This document shows positions 9,601 through 17,644 of a stretch of 64,000 nucleotides of DNA, in pieces; position 1 is the stretch's first letter; each line of letters starts with the position of its first letter. Both the position numbers and the translations under genes were made by a program. Under the pieces are notes generated by a model, which saw only the letters and a program-made list of their open reading frames with translations, did no database searches and was not told the origin of the DNA. Source of the stretch: an uncultured Flavobacteriaceae bacterium (lineage in GTDB: Bacteria > Bacteroidota > Bacteroidia > Flavobacteriales > Flavobacteriaceae); contig CANNCA010000002.1 in NCBI GenBank assembly GCA_947503005.1, forward strand, positions 682,001-746,000. Direction: 5' to 3'.

Positions 9601-9671
9601 TGAAGAAAAAGTTCAAGAGTAAAGAGCCGTTGGATTTAATGAATTTTGACGAGTTTTTAGAAAGTAAATAG
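6642..9671 (+). CDS. Large secreted BNR/Asp-box repeat beta-propeller protein (VPS10/sortilin-like)
   Basis: A signal peptide (LITIVALIGLVIPRTTNAQ) is followed by about 700 residues of repeated Asp-box motifs of the S-x-D-x-G-x-T-W type (KSTDGGETWNKL, KSTDAGATWNKI, RSDDSGESWKQL, TQDGGKTWTN, TTDFGKTWTN). This indicates one or two multi-bladed beta-propellers, as in sortilin/VPS10 and xyloglucanase-like families. The last 280 residues are not propeller: a beta-rich region (about 790-890) precedes a helical Lys/Glu-rich tail. No T9SS or lipoprotein anchor is evident. Related proteins are often labelled glycosyl hydrolase; no catalytic residues for that can be named here. It stands alone between two terminators. 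Confidence 0.85.
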   Translation: MKQLITIVALIGLVIPRTTNAQDENNDGKALFGDMTARHIGPALMSGRINDMEVHPTNSRIIYAGSAGGGVWKSNDAGTSFNPIFDDYCQSIGAVTLDPNDPDNTIYVGTGETWTRNSVSIGDGLYKSVDGGANWKKIGLEKSERIANIIVNPKNSNEIYVAELGALWGDSEERGVYKSTDGGETWNKLLYVNAKTGCADLVMDPNDPNILYASMWEFRRTGWGFDSGGSNSALYKSTDAGATWNKIHNGFPSGKLGRLGIAVAPSNPKVLYTVIEAEKNERKGLYRSDDSGESWKQLNNDFDITVRPFYFSRIVVDPRDENVVVKGGLFGSISRDGGKTFKSLGGMHSDIHDIVFSIKDSDIMYVGTDGGVYRSWDGGTNMEIVENLPLSQFYHVSVDDATPYNVYGGLQDNGSWYGPSSSPGGVEARDWNSVGFGDGFRVLKHPTKNIIYSEMQGAENVWRYDVDRRLSKTIQPLATKGTPKLRFNWNAPMAVSTHQPDRFYMGSQFLHKSEDMGNSWKIISPDLTTNDPTKQTQEDSGGLSKDNSGAENHTTIFTIAESTLDENVIWVGTDDGNVQVTQDGGKTWTNTVDNITGLPKNTWVYHIEASVFDKGTAYAVFDGHTQNDMNPYAYKTTDFGKTWTNIITDDIKGFVRNIQEDYVNPDLLFLGTEFGLYITLDGGQNWKKFTNNMPAVSVHHIELQKATNDLVMGTHGRGVIIIDDISPLRELNAEVMDKTLHFFKSKPTVINEETSFSGNFGTETQFVGQNATKNAQIKYYLKKRHTFGKMTMEIQDMDGNKVMEIGPGKSKGINIVNWGGMLKQPKVAKGKTFSFGGFTSPKVPAGTYKAVLTKGKETYEHSFDLVYDERSPLTADERKFKHETTMKMYDMTQELAYVVYELDEMIAKATADKNLKMVAKLNALKETLVVTTGDNYVGAAEPQLREKMADLYSKLADNYDKPSASEMENLSVISERFEEAKADFAKLKKKFKSKEPLDLMNFDEFLESK

Positions 9672-9693
9672 TTAGGTTAACTTATAGAACATG

Positions 9694-9728
9694 AGTGTCA
9701 TATGTCATAAGATATATGGCACTTTTTC
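9694..9728 (+). terminator. Intrinsic terminator after the BNR protein
   Basis: AGTGTCATAT pairs with ATATGGCACT (10 bp including one G-U) around a 10-base loop, followed by five T residues. It begins 22 bases after the stop codon. Confidence 0.75.
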
Positions 9729-9812
9729 TTGTTCATAAACCCGTTAAAAACTAAAAAAAAAGTAAAGAAATCGTCGTACTTGGAATTTCTATCTTTATAA
9801 AAACGAAAAATC

Positions 9813-10220
9813 ATGAATGAACGTTCCCATAGTCTTCAAAAAATTCGTCCAGAGCTACTTTCTGCAAAAATAACCGAGAATATAAGCGATGATGAGCGTT
9901 TTCAGAACCAAACGCTTCGGCCGATAATTAAACTTCAAAATCAGCTTTTATTGGATGTATTTCAAAATTACATTGTAAAACGAAAAAACCACTTCTATGA
10001 ACTTACGATAGAAAAGCGCATGCCATACATTACCCATGCGATTCATAAAGATTTGAAATTTCGTAACTCCTTAAAAGGGATGATAATCGGACATTTTACA
10101 GTGGAAGAATATAAGCGCTACATCCAGAATTCTTCGGCCTTGAACAAACGTATGATGGCAATGGTCGTCAAAAGAATACAAGACCAGGTACAGTATTTTG
10201 AAAATGAAGTGTTAGTCTAA
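9813..10220 (+). CDS. Small conserved hypothetical protein (all-helical)
   Basis: This 135-residue soluble protein has no signal peptide or membrane segment. It is predicted mostly helical and rich in Lys, Arg and Asn. Distinctive stretches are RFQNQTLRPIIKLQNQLL and KDLKFRNSLKGMIIGHFTVEEY. I recognise the pattern as one found in other flavobacteria but know no function. Its last 9 bases overlap the end of the convergent DUF2461 gene. It has its own upstream region of about 85 bases after the preceding terminator, so it is probably monocistronic. Confidence 0.7.
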   Translation: MNERSHSLQKIRPELLSAKITENISDDERFQNQTLRPIIKLQNQLLLDVFQNYIVKRKNHFYELTIEKRMPYITHAIHKDLKFRNSLKGMIIGHFTVEEYKRYIQNSSALNKRMMAMVVKRIQDQVQYFENEVLV

Positions 10221-10895
10221 TAACGACTCCCCGTTCAAATTGGTCGTCAGAATATCGCTCATCAAGTTAAAAAAGGGACGAATTGCTTTGAACCGTGAAC
10301 TTACGTCATCAAAAAATTTAGGGGAAATAACCGCATCATCTGAAAATTCATGGGTAAAAACATAGGCTTTTTTTCGTAAAAGGCCAATGTTCGGGTGTTC
10401 TTTGTCAAAACCTTTGGGTGCCGTTTTGAGCTCCTCCCCTTTTAATTCTCCCCAAGCTTTTTTAAATGATTTTTCATTAATTGTATTTTCGAATTCCGTG
10501 GCATTTAATTCCAATTCCTTTCTGATACGGAGTAAATCCTCTTTATCAGGTTGCCAAAATCCACAGGCCATAAAACTTTCGTCGCCTGGTCGGATTCGCA
10601 AATAGTAACCCCCGCGCAATCTTGCACCAGAACGGGAGAAGGACCCAGCAAAATGATGTTGGTACGGTGTTTTGTCTTTAGAGAAACGTACATCCCTATA
10701 AATACGGAACATCTTCAGCTTTTCGATTTCATCGTGTGTGTTCAAATCTTCCATAAGATTGGTGTAAAATTCTTTGACTTCGGCTTCAATAGATTTAAAC
10801 TCCTTTTTATGCTCAGCGAACCATTCTCTATTATTGTTGTTCTTAAGACGATTAAGAAATTGAATGACTTCTTCAGTAATTATTGGTTTTGACAT
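10212..10895 (-). CDS. DUF2461 / TIGR02453 family protein
   Basis: This 227-residue protein shows the family N-terminus (ITEEVIQFLNRLKNNNNREWFAEHKKEF), the MFRIYRDVRFSKDKTPYQHHF block near residue 65-85 and GGYYLRIRPGDESFMACGFW near 95-115. These are hallmarks of DUF2461, a widespread family of unknown biochemical function. Length is normal for the family. It is convergent with, and overlaps by 9 bases, the small helical protein gene. Confidence 0.9.
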   Translation of the reverse strand: MSKPIITEEVIQFLNRLKNNNNREWFAEHKKEFKSIEAEVKEFYTNLMEDLNTHDEIEKLKMFRIYRDVRFSKDKTPYQHHFAGSFSRSGARLRGGYYLRIRPGDESFMACGFWQPDKEDLLRIRKELELNATEFENTINEKSFKKAWGELKGEELKTAPKGFDKEHPNIGLLRKKAYVFTHEFSDDAVISPKFFDDVSSRFKAIRPFFNLMSDILTTNLNGESLLD

Positions 10896-11035
10896 ACGGG
10901 CAAGATTTAATAGTGCATCTAAGATAATTTAAAATATCGTTTTAAAAATCAAAGCCATTTTAAGCAAAACTTAACCTTTTAAATCTATAGACTGATAGGT
11001 AAAAAAGTATTTTTGAAGTACAAACAACATGTTAT

Positions 11036-11830
11036 ATGGATAAAAAGAACATCGTCCACCAAATCATTCAGCACAAAAAGCAACCAAATCTGAGATATCA
11101 ACTGAAAGAAAGAACCGAGGTTTTTACCAACCTCTTGTTTTACACCCTTTTTGATATAGATACGGAAGTTGAAAGCAATTTGGATAAATTGGAACTTGAA
11201 TTTGACGCCTTGGTTGATTTGGCTTGTTGGGATACCGAAAAACCATGTAAAAAACTTTGGGAAAACTATGTGCAAAAACTTCCTGGTATTTTACGCAAAT
11301 TAAATCTTGATGCAGAAGCTACCGTGAATTGTGACCCCGCTTCCCTTTCCATCGAAGAAGTTTATATGGCATACCCAGGCTTTTATGCAATCGCGATTTA
11401 TCGGTTGGCCCATGAGCTCTATATGGAAGGTTTTCCTTTGGTTCCGAGATTGATGACCGAATATGCCCATCGTCAGACAGGGGTGGATATCAATCCCGGT
11501 GCGCAGATTGGAGATTCGTTTCACATAGACCATGGTACCGGTGTCGTCATTGGAGAAACAGCGATTATTAAAAATCATGTGAAAATATATCAGGGTGTTA
11601 CTTTAGGCGGATTATTTGTCGCGAAAAACCTTCAAAAAACAAAGCGTCATCCAACAATCGAAGACAATGTGACCATTTATGCAAATGCAACTATATTAGG
11701 TGGCGAAACCATTATTGGAGAAAATACGGTTATCGGAGGAAATGCTTGGTTGACAAAATCTGTACCCGCAAATTCGACCGTCTTTCATACTCCTGAAATA
11801 AAAATCAAACCCACAACAGATGTCTCATAG
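11036..11830 (+). CDS. cysE: Serine O-acetyltransferase
   Basis: This protein transfers acetyl from acetyl-CoA to L-serine, making O-acetylserine for cysteine synthesis in the cytoplasm. The 264 residues have a helical N-terminal region followed by a left-handed beta-helix of hexapeptide repeats. The serine acetyltransferase signature DINPGAQIGDSFHIDHGTGVVIGETAIIKNHVKIYQGVTLGG (about 160-200) includes the catalytic HIDHG. The longer N-terminal helical part resembles the EpsC-type subgroup. Its stop overlaps the start of the cysteine synthase gene by 11 bases, so the two are translationally coupled and act consecutively. Confidence 0.95.
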   Translation: MDKKNIVHQIIQHKKQPNLRYQLKERTEVFTNLLFYTLFDIDTEVESNLDKLELEFDALVDLACWDTEKPCKKLWENYVQKLPGILRKLNLDAEATVNCDPASLSIEEVYMAYPGFYAIAIYRLAHELYMEGFPLVPRLMTEYAHRQTGVDINPGAQIGDSFHIDHGTGVVIGETAIIKNHVKIYQGVTLGGLFVAKNLQKTKRHPTIEDNVTIYANATILGGETIIGENTVIGGNAWLTKSVPANSTVFHTPEIKIKPTTDVS

Positions 11831-12704
11831 TATCTTAGATTTAATTGGGAATACGCCAATGGTTGAGTCTCGTGTATTGAATACCAATCCCGGTGTTAAA
11901 CTACTTTTTAAGCTAGAGGGGCATAATCCCGGAGGTAGCGTAAAAGACCGCGCTGCTTACAATATGATTAAAAGTGGATTAGAACGTGGTGATTTTGATA
12001 AAAACTCAAAGCTGATTGAGGCAACAAGTGGAAATACAGGAATCGCCTTAGCCATGATAGCGGGCATTTATGGACTTAACATTGAATTGGTCATGCCTGA
12101 AAATTCTACCATTGAGCGTGTACAAACGATGCGAGCCTATGGCGCTAAAGTTACCCTCACCCCAGCAGATATTGGCATTGAAGGTGCTCGAGATTATGCT
12201 GAGAGCAAGGTAAAAGAAGAAGGTTACCTTATGATGAATCAATTTGCCAATGATGATAACTGGAAAGCTCATTATAAAACCACTGGACCCGAAATCTGGA
12301 GCGACACCAATGGGGAGATAACCCATTTTGTATCGGCAATGGGCACTACGGGGACTATAATGGGCACGTCTACCTATTTGAAAGAACAGAACCAAGCTAT
12401 TCAAATAGTTGGTGTGCAACCTAAGGATGGTTCAAAGATCCCCGGAATTCGTAAGTGGCCTGAAGAGTATCTTCCAAAAATATTCGATGCCAATAAAGTG
12501 GATACCGTATTGGAAGTCAGTGAAGAAGAAGCAATAGATATGGCTAGAAAATTAGCGAAGGAAGAAGGCATTTTCTCTGGTATGAGCAGTGGGGGCGCCG
12601 CAACAGCCGCCCTGCGGTTGGCCAACACGCTAGACCATGGTACCATTGTTTCCATTGTATGTGATAGAGGAGATCGTTACCTATCTTCCGGATTGTTCGA
12701 ATAG
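11820..12704 (+). CDS. cysM: Cysteine synthase (O-acetylserine sulfhydrylase), CysM type
   Basis: This PLP enzyme of the beta family combines O-acetylserine with sulfide to give cysteine. K42 in GGSVKDRAA is the Schiff-base Lys, EATSGNTGIALA is the substrate loop, and a Gly-rich phosphate cup (MGTTGTIMG) follows. A Ser (GIFSGMSSGG) and the C-terminal CDRGDRYLSSGLF complete the pattern. At 294 residues it has the shorter CysM/B-type length. It overlaps cysE by 11 bases and ends 7 bases from the convergent hydrolase stop. Confidence 0.94.
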   Translation: MSHSILDLIGNTPMVESRVLNTNPGVKLLFKLEGHNPGGSVKDRAAYNMIKSGLERGDFDKNSKLIEATSGNTGIALAMIAGIYGLNIELVMPENSTIERVQTMRAYGAKVTLTPADIGIEGARDYAESKVKEEGYLMMNQFANDDNWKAHYKTTGPEIWSDTNGEITHFVSAMGTTGTIMGTSTYLKEQNQAIQIVGVQPKDGSKIPGIRKWPEEYLPKIFDANKVDTVLEVSEEEAIDMARKLAKEEGIFSGMSSGGAATAALRLANTLDHGTIVSIVCDRGDRYLSSGLFE

Positions 12705-12711
12705 GGTTCTC

Positions 12712-13512
12712 TTATTCAAAAGCTTCTGACATACCCTCTTTAAAAACATCGAAATCTTGCAGGTAATTGTGACCACCCCCTTCAACGGTGTATAACTTTT
12801 TTACCGTCGTTTCGGGAATATCCTCATAAAGCTTCTTAGCAAATTCATATGGGATGACGCTGTCATCCGTACCATGAAAAATATAAATTGGGCAGTTGAC
12901 CTTCTGCAAATATTCATTTGAAGGAAAACGGAATTCCGATAGCCAATCCACAGGAAGAATCGGAAATCGGTGTTGGCCCAAGGAAACGGCGCTATAAAAT
13001 GGACTTTCTAAAATTAATTTTCTTGGGGAATTAGAAGCGGCGAGACCTGATGCGATTCCTGTCCCAAAAGAACGACCATAAAGTATAATATCTTCCTCAT
13101 CATATTTGGTAAGGGCATGGTTATAAAACAATTGGGCGTCTTTTTTTAAAGCATCCTCGCTTAGCTCCCCCGTGCTTTTTCCGTAAGTTCTGTAATCAAC
13201 CAAAATCGCATTATAGCCTTTTTGTTCGACGAGGTTAGCAACATGGTTCAGATGCGATATGTTTCCCGAATTACCATGAAAGTACAATACTACTCCCCTT
13301 GCACTATCTTGTTTGATGTGGACTGCATTCAGTTTGGCGCCGTCGTTAGTTGTTAAGTCGAACTCCTCGAATTCTTGACAAAACTCAAAGGTGTGGTTGA
13401 CAGGCATTTTCTGAGGGAAGAAAATTAATCGTTCTTGGAAGAAATAGGTTGAAATAACTAGAAGTAAATAAAGAATTGCAAGTACAATACTAATTTTTTT
13501 AAGCCTACGCAT
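12712..13512 (-). CDS. Membrane-anchored alpha/beta hydrolase (BEM46/ABHD17-like), second of a tandem pair
   Basis: An N-terminal signal-anchor (IVLAILYLLLVISTYFF) precedes an alpha/beta hydrolase domain. The oxyanion motif is YFHGNSGN, the nucleophile elbow YGRSFGTG, the Asp lies in FHGTDDSVIP and the His in EGGGHNYL. The ORF track begins with TTG-ATG at 13542, but the ATG at 13512 starts directly at the anchor and overlaps the preceding gene by only 8 bases, so it is preferred. The substrate is unknown; the family includes lipases and thioesterases. It is a paralogue of the gene just upstream, with the same layout, and probably arose by tandem duplication. Confidence 0.85.
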   Translation of the reverse strand: MRRLKKISIVLAILYLLLVISTYFFQERLIFFPQKMPVNHTFEFCQEFEEFDLTTNDGAKLNAVHIKQDSARGVVLYFHGNSGNISHLNHVANLVEQKGYNAILVDYRTYGKSTGELSEDALKKDAQLFYNHALTKYDEEDIILYGRSFGTGIASGLAASNSPRKLILESPFYSAVSLGQHRFPILPVDWLSEFRFPSNEYLQKVNCPIYIFHGTDDSVIPYEFAKKLYEDIPETTVKKLYTVEGGGHNYLQDFDVFKEGMSEAFE

Positions 13513-14374
13513 TTGTTCTTTTTGAGGAATGTTGAACATCAATACTTGAACCTGTCAAATTTACTACTTTGGGTTTTGAGTTAATAATTTCTTCAAGGAT
13601 TTTATGGTATGATTCAAAAGTGTTCAAATTTTTGTGTCCCCCTCCAATGATGGAATGTAAAGTGGTCAACTTGGATTTAATCTTCGATAGTTTTACGCTG
13701 GTCTTAAAAGGAATCAACTTATCGTCCGTACCGTGAATGATATGAACAGGACATTGTACATATTGCAACCATTTATACGTTGGCATCGGAAATTTAATCA
13801 ACAACGAAAGCGGCATAAAAGGAATATAGCGCTTGGCCACTTTACTCAAACTGTAATAGGGAGCATCAAGAATCAGCATTCTGGGCTGGTTCATTGAAGC
13901 CAATTTAGTAGCAAAACCAGATCCAAGCGATCGGCCGTATAAAATGATATATTTTTCAGGAACATTCTCCTTTATCTTATTATAGATTACCTGTAGGTCA
14001 CGCTTAACGGCTTTCTGCGTTCGTTTTCCAGTACTTTTCCCAAAACCACGGTAGTCGACCATTAGTACGTCATACCCATGTCGGGTGAAATCTACTGCGA
14101 ATTTTCCCCAACCTTTGATGCTTTTTGAGTTCCCTTTCAAGTAGAAAACCACTCCCTTCGGATTTTTGGATTTAAAGCGCAATCCATTGATAATAGCACC
14201 ATCACGTGTTTCTACATTGTATTCCTCGATTTCTTGGTTCTCGTAATAGAACTGAAAATCTTCAGGCAGTTTTTCAGGTTTGAACATCAAGTAATCCTGC
14301 AAGAAAAAAAGCAAGATGCTAATGACAATATAAATCGCCAAAAGCACTAATAAAATGTACGCCCAGTAAGGCAT
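13505..14374 (-). CDS. Membrane-anchored alpha/beta hydrolase, first of a tandem pair, with altered oxyanion motif
   Basis: This 289-residue paralogue of the next gene has an N-terminal anchor (YILLVLLAIYIVISILLFFL), elbow YGRSLGSG, Asp in IHGTDDKLIP and His in GGGHKNL. The usual HGN oxyanion motif reads YLKGNSK, with Lys in place of His, while the partner keeps FHGNSG. The catalytic Ser, Asp and His are all intact, so activity remains likely but the substrate pocket may differ. The two genes overlap by 8 bases and are translationally coupled. The short gap to corA upstream leaves co-transcription with it possible. Confidence 0.84.
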   Translation of the reverse strand: MPYWAYILLVLLAIYIVISILLFFLQDYLMFKPEKLPEDFQFYYENQEIEEYNVETRDGAIINGLRFKSKNPKGVVFYLKGNSKSIKGWGKFAVDFTRHGYDVLMVDYRGFGKSTGKRTQKAVKRDLQVIYNKIKENVPEKYIILYGRSLGSGFATKLASMNQPRMLILDAPYYSLSKVAKRYIPFMPLSLLIKFPMPTYKWLQYVQCPVHIIHGTDDKLIPFKTSVKLSKIKSKLTTLHSIIGGGHKNLNTFESYHKILEEIINSKPKVVNLTGSSIDVQHSSKRTNA

Positions 14375-14444
14375 TTTGTTTGGTTTTCAAACAATGTACG
14401 AAAAATTTAGTCTTCACTATTCGATAGATAAAACTTGAACATTT

Positions 14445-15530
14445 TTATAACCAACGTTTTCTTTTGAAATAAACCATCATGCCGATAAAAAGAATAATCA
14501 TAACGCCCCAGACAACGAAATACCCATATTCAGTCTGTAGTTCAGGCATATTCTTAAAATTCATCCCGTATATACCGGCGACAAACGTAAGCGGAATAAA
14601 GATGGAAGCCATGATGGTAAGCACCTTCATCACCTCGTTCATTTTATTGCTCATATTGCTCATATACATTTCCATCAAGCTCATTGACATTTCTCTATAA
14701 ACCTGTAACGTTTCATTAATTTCGGTGCAATGATCATGTACGTCCCGAAGAAACAGTTTAGTATCTCTTGAAATCAATTGGTTTTCGGTATCGATTAGGC
14801 GACTTATCAATTCCTTCACAGGAAAAACATACCGTCGTATTTTTAAGATATCTTTTTTTAACTGTTGAATTTTTTGGGCCACATTCGGGCTCGGGTCGTT
14901 ATAAACCTCCTCTTCTAATACTTCCATACGGTGGTTAATGCTTTCTAACACCACGAAATAGTTATCTATAATGGCATCTAACAAGGCAAAGAATAAATAA
15001 TCACTAGTTCTTGAACGAATACGGCCAAGTCCGTTAATTAAACGGTTTCTCACCCCTTCGAAAACGTCTTCCTTTACTTCTTGAAAAACCAAAACGCAGT
15101 TTTCAAAAAGAACAAGAGCAACATGTTCATTTACCAATTCATTAGAATTTGACAAATATAACATCTTGAAAACACCAAAAATATAATCCTCGTACTCATC
15201 AATTTTGGGGCGTTGTTGGGTATTAATTGCGTCTTCCAGTAATAATGGATTCAATCCAAACTTTTGTCCTAGATCCGCTATGAACAATTCGTCGCTGATG
15301 CCCACCACATCAATCCAAGAAGTGGAAACTGAGTCTTTATAGCTTAATATTTCTTCTGTAGTCTTGGGGTAGTATTCATAAACCTCCTCCGGAGAATAAT
15401 CTAATACATTAACACTACTATCAGTTTTTTCCCGGCGACCTAGATACGTTATCGTACCTGGAGCCTTGCCAATTTTTCTCCTAGCCCGAGATACTTTTGG
15501 TTTTTCCTGTGTAGTTGATTTTCTTTTCAT
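14445..15530 (-). CDS. corA: CorA-type magnesium/cobalt transporter
   Basis: This 361-residue protein has a long cytoplasmic N-terminal domain, a coiled-coil stalk (about 200-290) and two C-terminal membrane helices. The signature YGMNF, the GMN selectivity motif, sits at the end of the first helix (VLTIMASIFIPLTFVAGIYGMNF), followed by MPE and the second helix (YFVVWGVMIILFIGMMVYF). The C-terminus ends in basic KRKRWL, as in the family. It would form a homopentameric Mg2+ channel in the inner membrane. Confidence 0.95.
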   Translation of the reverse strand: MKRKSTTQEKPKVSRARRKIGKAPGTITYLGRREKTDSSVNVLDYSPEEVYEYYPKTTEEILSYKDSVSTSWIDVVGISDELFIADLGQKFGLNPLLLEDAINTQQRPKIDEYEDYIFGVFKMLYLSNSNELVNEHVALVLFENCVLVFQEVKEDVFEGVRNRLINGLGRIRSRTSDYLFFALLDAIIDNYFVVLESINHRMEVLEEEVYNDPSPNVAQKIQQLKKDILKIRRYVFPVKELISRLIDTENQLISRDTKLFLRDVHDHCTEINETLQVYREMSMSLMEMYMSNMSNKMNEVMKVLTIMASIFIPLTFVAGIYGMNFKNMPELQTEYGYFVVWGVMIILFIGMMVYFKRKRWL

Positions 15531-15577
15531 AGAACATTGAGAAGTACCTAAAGATACTAAAAGTTACACGTGTTGAA

Positions 15578-16363
15578 TTATTTGAACTCTAATTTGTTCA
15601 GCATGAGCCCTGAGCCAGGCGCGACATAGTTAAGTTGCGTATCCGTATTCTCCAGAAGGGATTCGCGAACTTGCTGAAGAGAAAGTTCACTTTTTCCTAC
15701 TTGAATAAGAGCCCCCATTATCATTCGAACTTGATAGCGCATGAATCCCTCTGATTTAACATGCAAAGCATAGCTTTTCTCAGGAAAGAAATTTGCCTTA
15801 AGAATCTTATTATCCAGTATCTCACAACTCTTAACTTTTCTATGGGATATAGTGTTCTCTTGAATTCTAGCAGTATAGGAAGAAAAATTATGTACTCCCT
15901 CGAACAGTTTGGCTGCTTTTTTCATTAGTTCAATATCTAAATCCTCTAGGATATTTGCTAAAAACGGGGCAGAAAACGGGTGATTTTTTTCCCCAAAGGA
16001 AAACAAGTATACGTACTCCTTTAATTTACTGCTTTGAATAATGTTGAAATCTTTCGTGATTTCCGATATTGAGAGGGCTCTAATATCTGGTGGAAGATTT
16101 TTATTAAATTTCTTTAGAAATAACTGGGTATCTAAAATAGGGTGATTTTGAACAAAAAGTTCGAAAGCGGCATCGAGAGCGGAGACTTTTGCATCGGTAC
16201 GGCCTGCACCTAGAATCTTCAGCTTCCTATTGGGCAACACAAACTTCAATGTTTTAACAATCATCTGCTCAATCGTCCTTTGATTGGGCTGTTTTTGCCA
16301 GCCACTATAACGAAAACCCAAAAATTGTATTCGTATTAGGTAACAAAAGCGTACTTCTTGCAT
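15578..16363 (-). CDS. truA: tRNA pseudouridine(38-40) synthase
   Basis: This enzyme isomerises uridines 38-40 in the tRNA anticodon arm. The 261 residues carry the TruA catalytic motif GAGRTDAKVSAL with nucleophile D57, preceded by FLGFRYSGWQKQPNQRTIEQ. The later FMRYQVRMIMGAL segment is also family-typical. Length is normal. It sits 47 bases upstream of corA on the same strand. Confidence 0.94.
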   Translation of the reverse strand: MQEVRFCYLIRIQFLGFRYSGWQKQPNQRTIEQMIVKTLKFVLPNRKLKILGAGRTDAKVSALDAAFELFVQNHPILDTQLFLKKFNKNLPPDIRALSISEITKDFNIIQSSKLKEYVYLFSFGEKNHPFSAPFLANILEDLDIELMKKAAKLFEGVHNFSSYTARIQENTISHRKVKSCEILDNKILKANFFPEKSYALHVKSEGFMRYQVRMIMGALIQVGKSELSLQQVRESLLENTDTQLNYVAPGSGLMLNKLEFK

Positions 16364-16413
16364 AGTCTATACTTTGAACCCTAAATGTAAGTCATCGCTC
16401 AGAATTGATACGA

Positions 16414-16440
16414 TTGTCACACAAGAAAATTTTTGTCACA
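16414..16440 (+). repeat. Pair of TTGTCACA direct repeats in a divergent promoter region
   Basis: TTGTCACA occurs at 16414-16421 and again at 16433-16440, 19 bases apart, between truA (minus) and the small membrane protein (plus). The spacing is close to two DNA turns, as for a dimeric regulator binding one face. No protein is known for this site; it may be coincidental. Confidence 0.35.
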
Positions 16441-16495
16441 TTAAACCAATGTATTTTTTTCGTAATTTGACACTTCAACCAATAACCATCTTAAA

Positions 16496-16936
16496 ATGAA
16501 CAGTCAATCAAGAATCACCCCGACCATATGGTTTTGGATTTTAGCCATATTAGGTTTATTATGGAATCTTATGGGCGTATATGCTTACCTGATAGATGCC
16601 TATGAGAAAGATGTGTCAATGGCAGCATATACAGAGGCTCAAAAAGAAATTTTTATCAACCAGCCAACTTGGTTGACCGCAGCGTATGCCATTGCCGTTT
16701 TTGGTGGAGCACTAGGGTGTATCGCATTATTGATTCGAAAAAAATGGGCGACACCGCTATTTTTGATTTCCCTGATTGCAGTAATAGCAAGAACCAGTTA
16801 TTATTTTTTTATGACAAATTCGACAGAGGTTTTCGATATAGTTCCGGGCACTATTTTGCCCATCGCTGTTATAATTATAGGAGCGCTATTATATATCTTC
16901 TCCAAAATAGCCACCGAGCGTAGATGGATAACTTGA
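16496..16936 (+). CDS. Small four-helix integral membrane protein, unknown function
   Basis: The 146 residues contain four predicted membrane helices: TIWFWILAILGLLWNLMGVYAYL, WLTAAYAIAVFGGALGCIALLI, ATPLFLISLIAVIARTSYYFF and IVPGTILPIAVIIIGALLYIFS. There is no signal cleavage site. The type is common in flavobacteria; I know no established function. A second ORF in another frame of the same region (16669..16923) is a shadow. It has a separate upstream region containing the TTGTCACA repeats. Confidence 0.8.
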   Translation: MNSQSRITPTIWFWILAILGLLWNLMGVYAYLIDAYEKDVSMAAYTEAQKEIFINQPTWLTAAYAIAVFGGALGCIALLIRKKWATPLFLISLIAVIARTSYYFFMTNSTEVFDIVPGTILPIAVIIIGALLYIFSKIATERRWIT

Positions 16937-17030
16937 GATATTGTTATAGTATGTTGAAATTGTAACGAAACAGGATTTATGTAACTTGAAAATCTAATCT
17001 CACCACTGTTTCTAAGCATTACCCAACATT

Positions 17031-17054
17031 AGGTGCGCTTCATCGAATTTTTTA
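17031..17054 (+). promoter_or_regulatory. Intergenic motif TGCGCTTCATCGAATT, copy 1
   Basis: AGGTGCGCTTCATCGAATT lies about 70 bases upstream of the membrane protein gene at 17124. A near-identical sequence in the same orientation lies about 90 bases upstream of the lipoprotein at 27005, and both are followed by a T-rich stretch. Function unknown. Confidence 0.35.
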
Positions 17055-17123
17055 AATAAACGAAGTGGACAATCGTTCTAAATAACCAGAACTGGTTCCC
17101 CAAAGGCCAGAAAGCAATTTATC

Positions 17124-17603
17124 ATGCAGGCAATTTTGAAAATATTCACTTTAAAGCGCAGTTATATCCTATCTGCTCTTATTATTCTTATACTAGTCAT
17201 TTTTAACTTTTATGGGCCCTATACAGGTAAGTTTTACTTTTTTAAATTGGATAATTACATTTTTCCCGTTTTGACTTTAGTTCACATCGTGTATTTGTAT
17301 GTGCTATGGTTCAAAATCAAAGAAGATGAATTAACAGATCCTCAAATGCGAAATTTAGAATACGCATTGTATGTTATTTCAATAGTTTACGTTTATAAAG
17401 CTTGTGAAAGTATTTATGTTCTAACAACCTATAGCGAATATGAAGATCACTTGTTACCAAGTGCATTTTTATTGATTGGTATTTCATTAGTGGTGCTTCA
17501 TCTAATCTTTTTAGGATTAACTTTATTAACGTTTAGATATCGCAAACATAGAGTCGGAGATTATAAGTTTAATGACATGGATCATATCGATTCGTGGGAA
17601 TGA
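17124..17603 (+). CDS. Small integral membrane protein, unknown function
   Basis: The 159 residues have about four hydrophobic helices: SYILSALIILILVIFNFYG, NYIFPVLTLVHIVYLYVLWF, NLEYALYVISIVYVYKACES and LPSAFLLIGISLVVLHLIFLGLTLLTF. A polar, Asp/His-containing C-terminal tail (GDYKFNDMDHIDSWE) follows. I do not recognise the family. It is preceded by a 187-base gap containing the shared TTCATCGAATT motif and ends in a terminator shared with the convergent T9SS protein. Confidence 0.72.
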   Translation: MQAILKIFTLKRSYILSALIILILVIFNFYGPYTGKFYFFKLDNYIFPVLTLVHIVYLYVLWFKIKEDELTDPQMRNLEYALYVISIVYVYKACESIYVLTTYSEYEDHLLPSAFLLIGISLVVLHLIFLGLTLLTFRYRKHRVGDYKFNDMDHIDSWE

Positions 17604-17644
17604 AAAAATAAGAGAATTACAATATTAAAGTGTTATGGCAAACC

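Noticed and set aside
9780-9797. TTG and TATCTTTA upstream of the 135-residue gene as a promoter
   Set aside because: The two elements are only 7 bases apart, far from the needed 19 or so.
10551-10892. 113-residue plus-strand ORF over DUF2461
   Set aside because: Antisense to conserved family motifs; no plausible domain.
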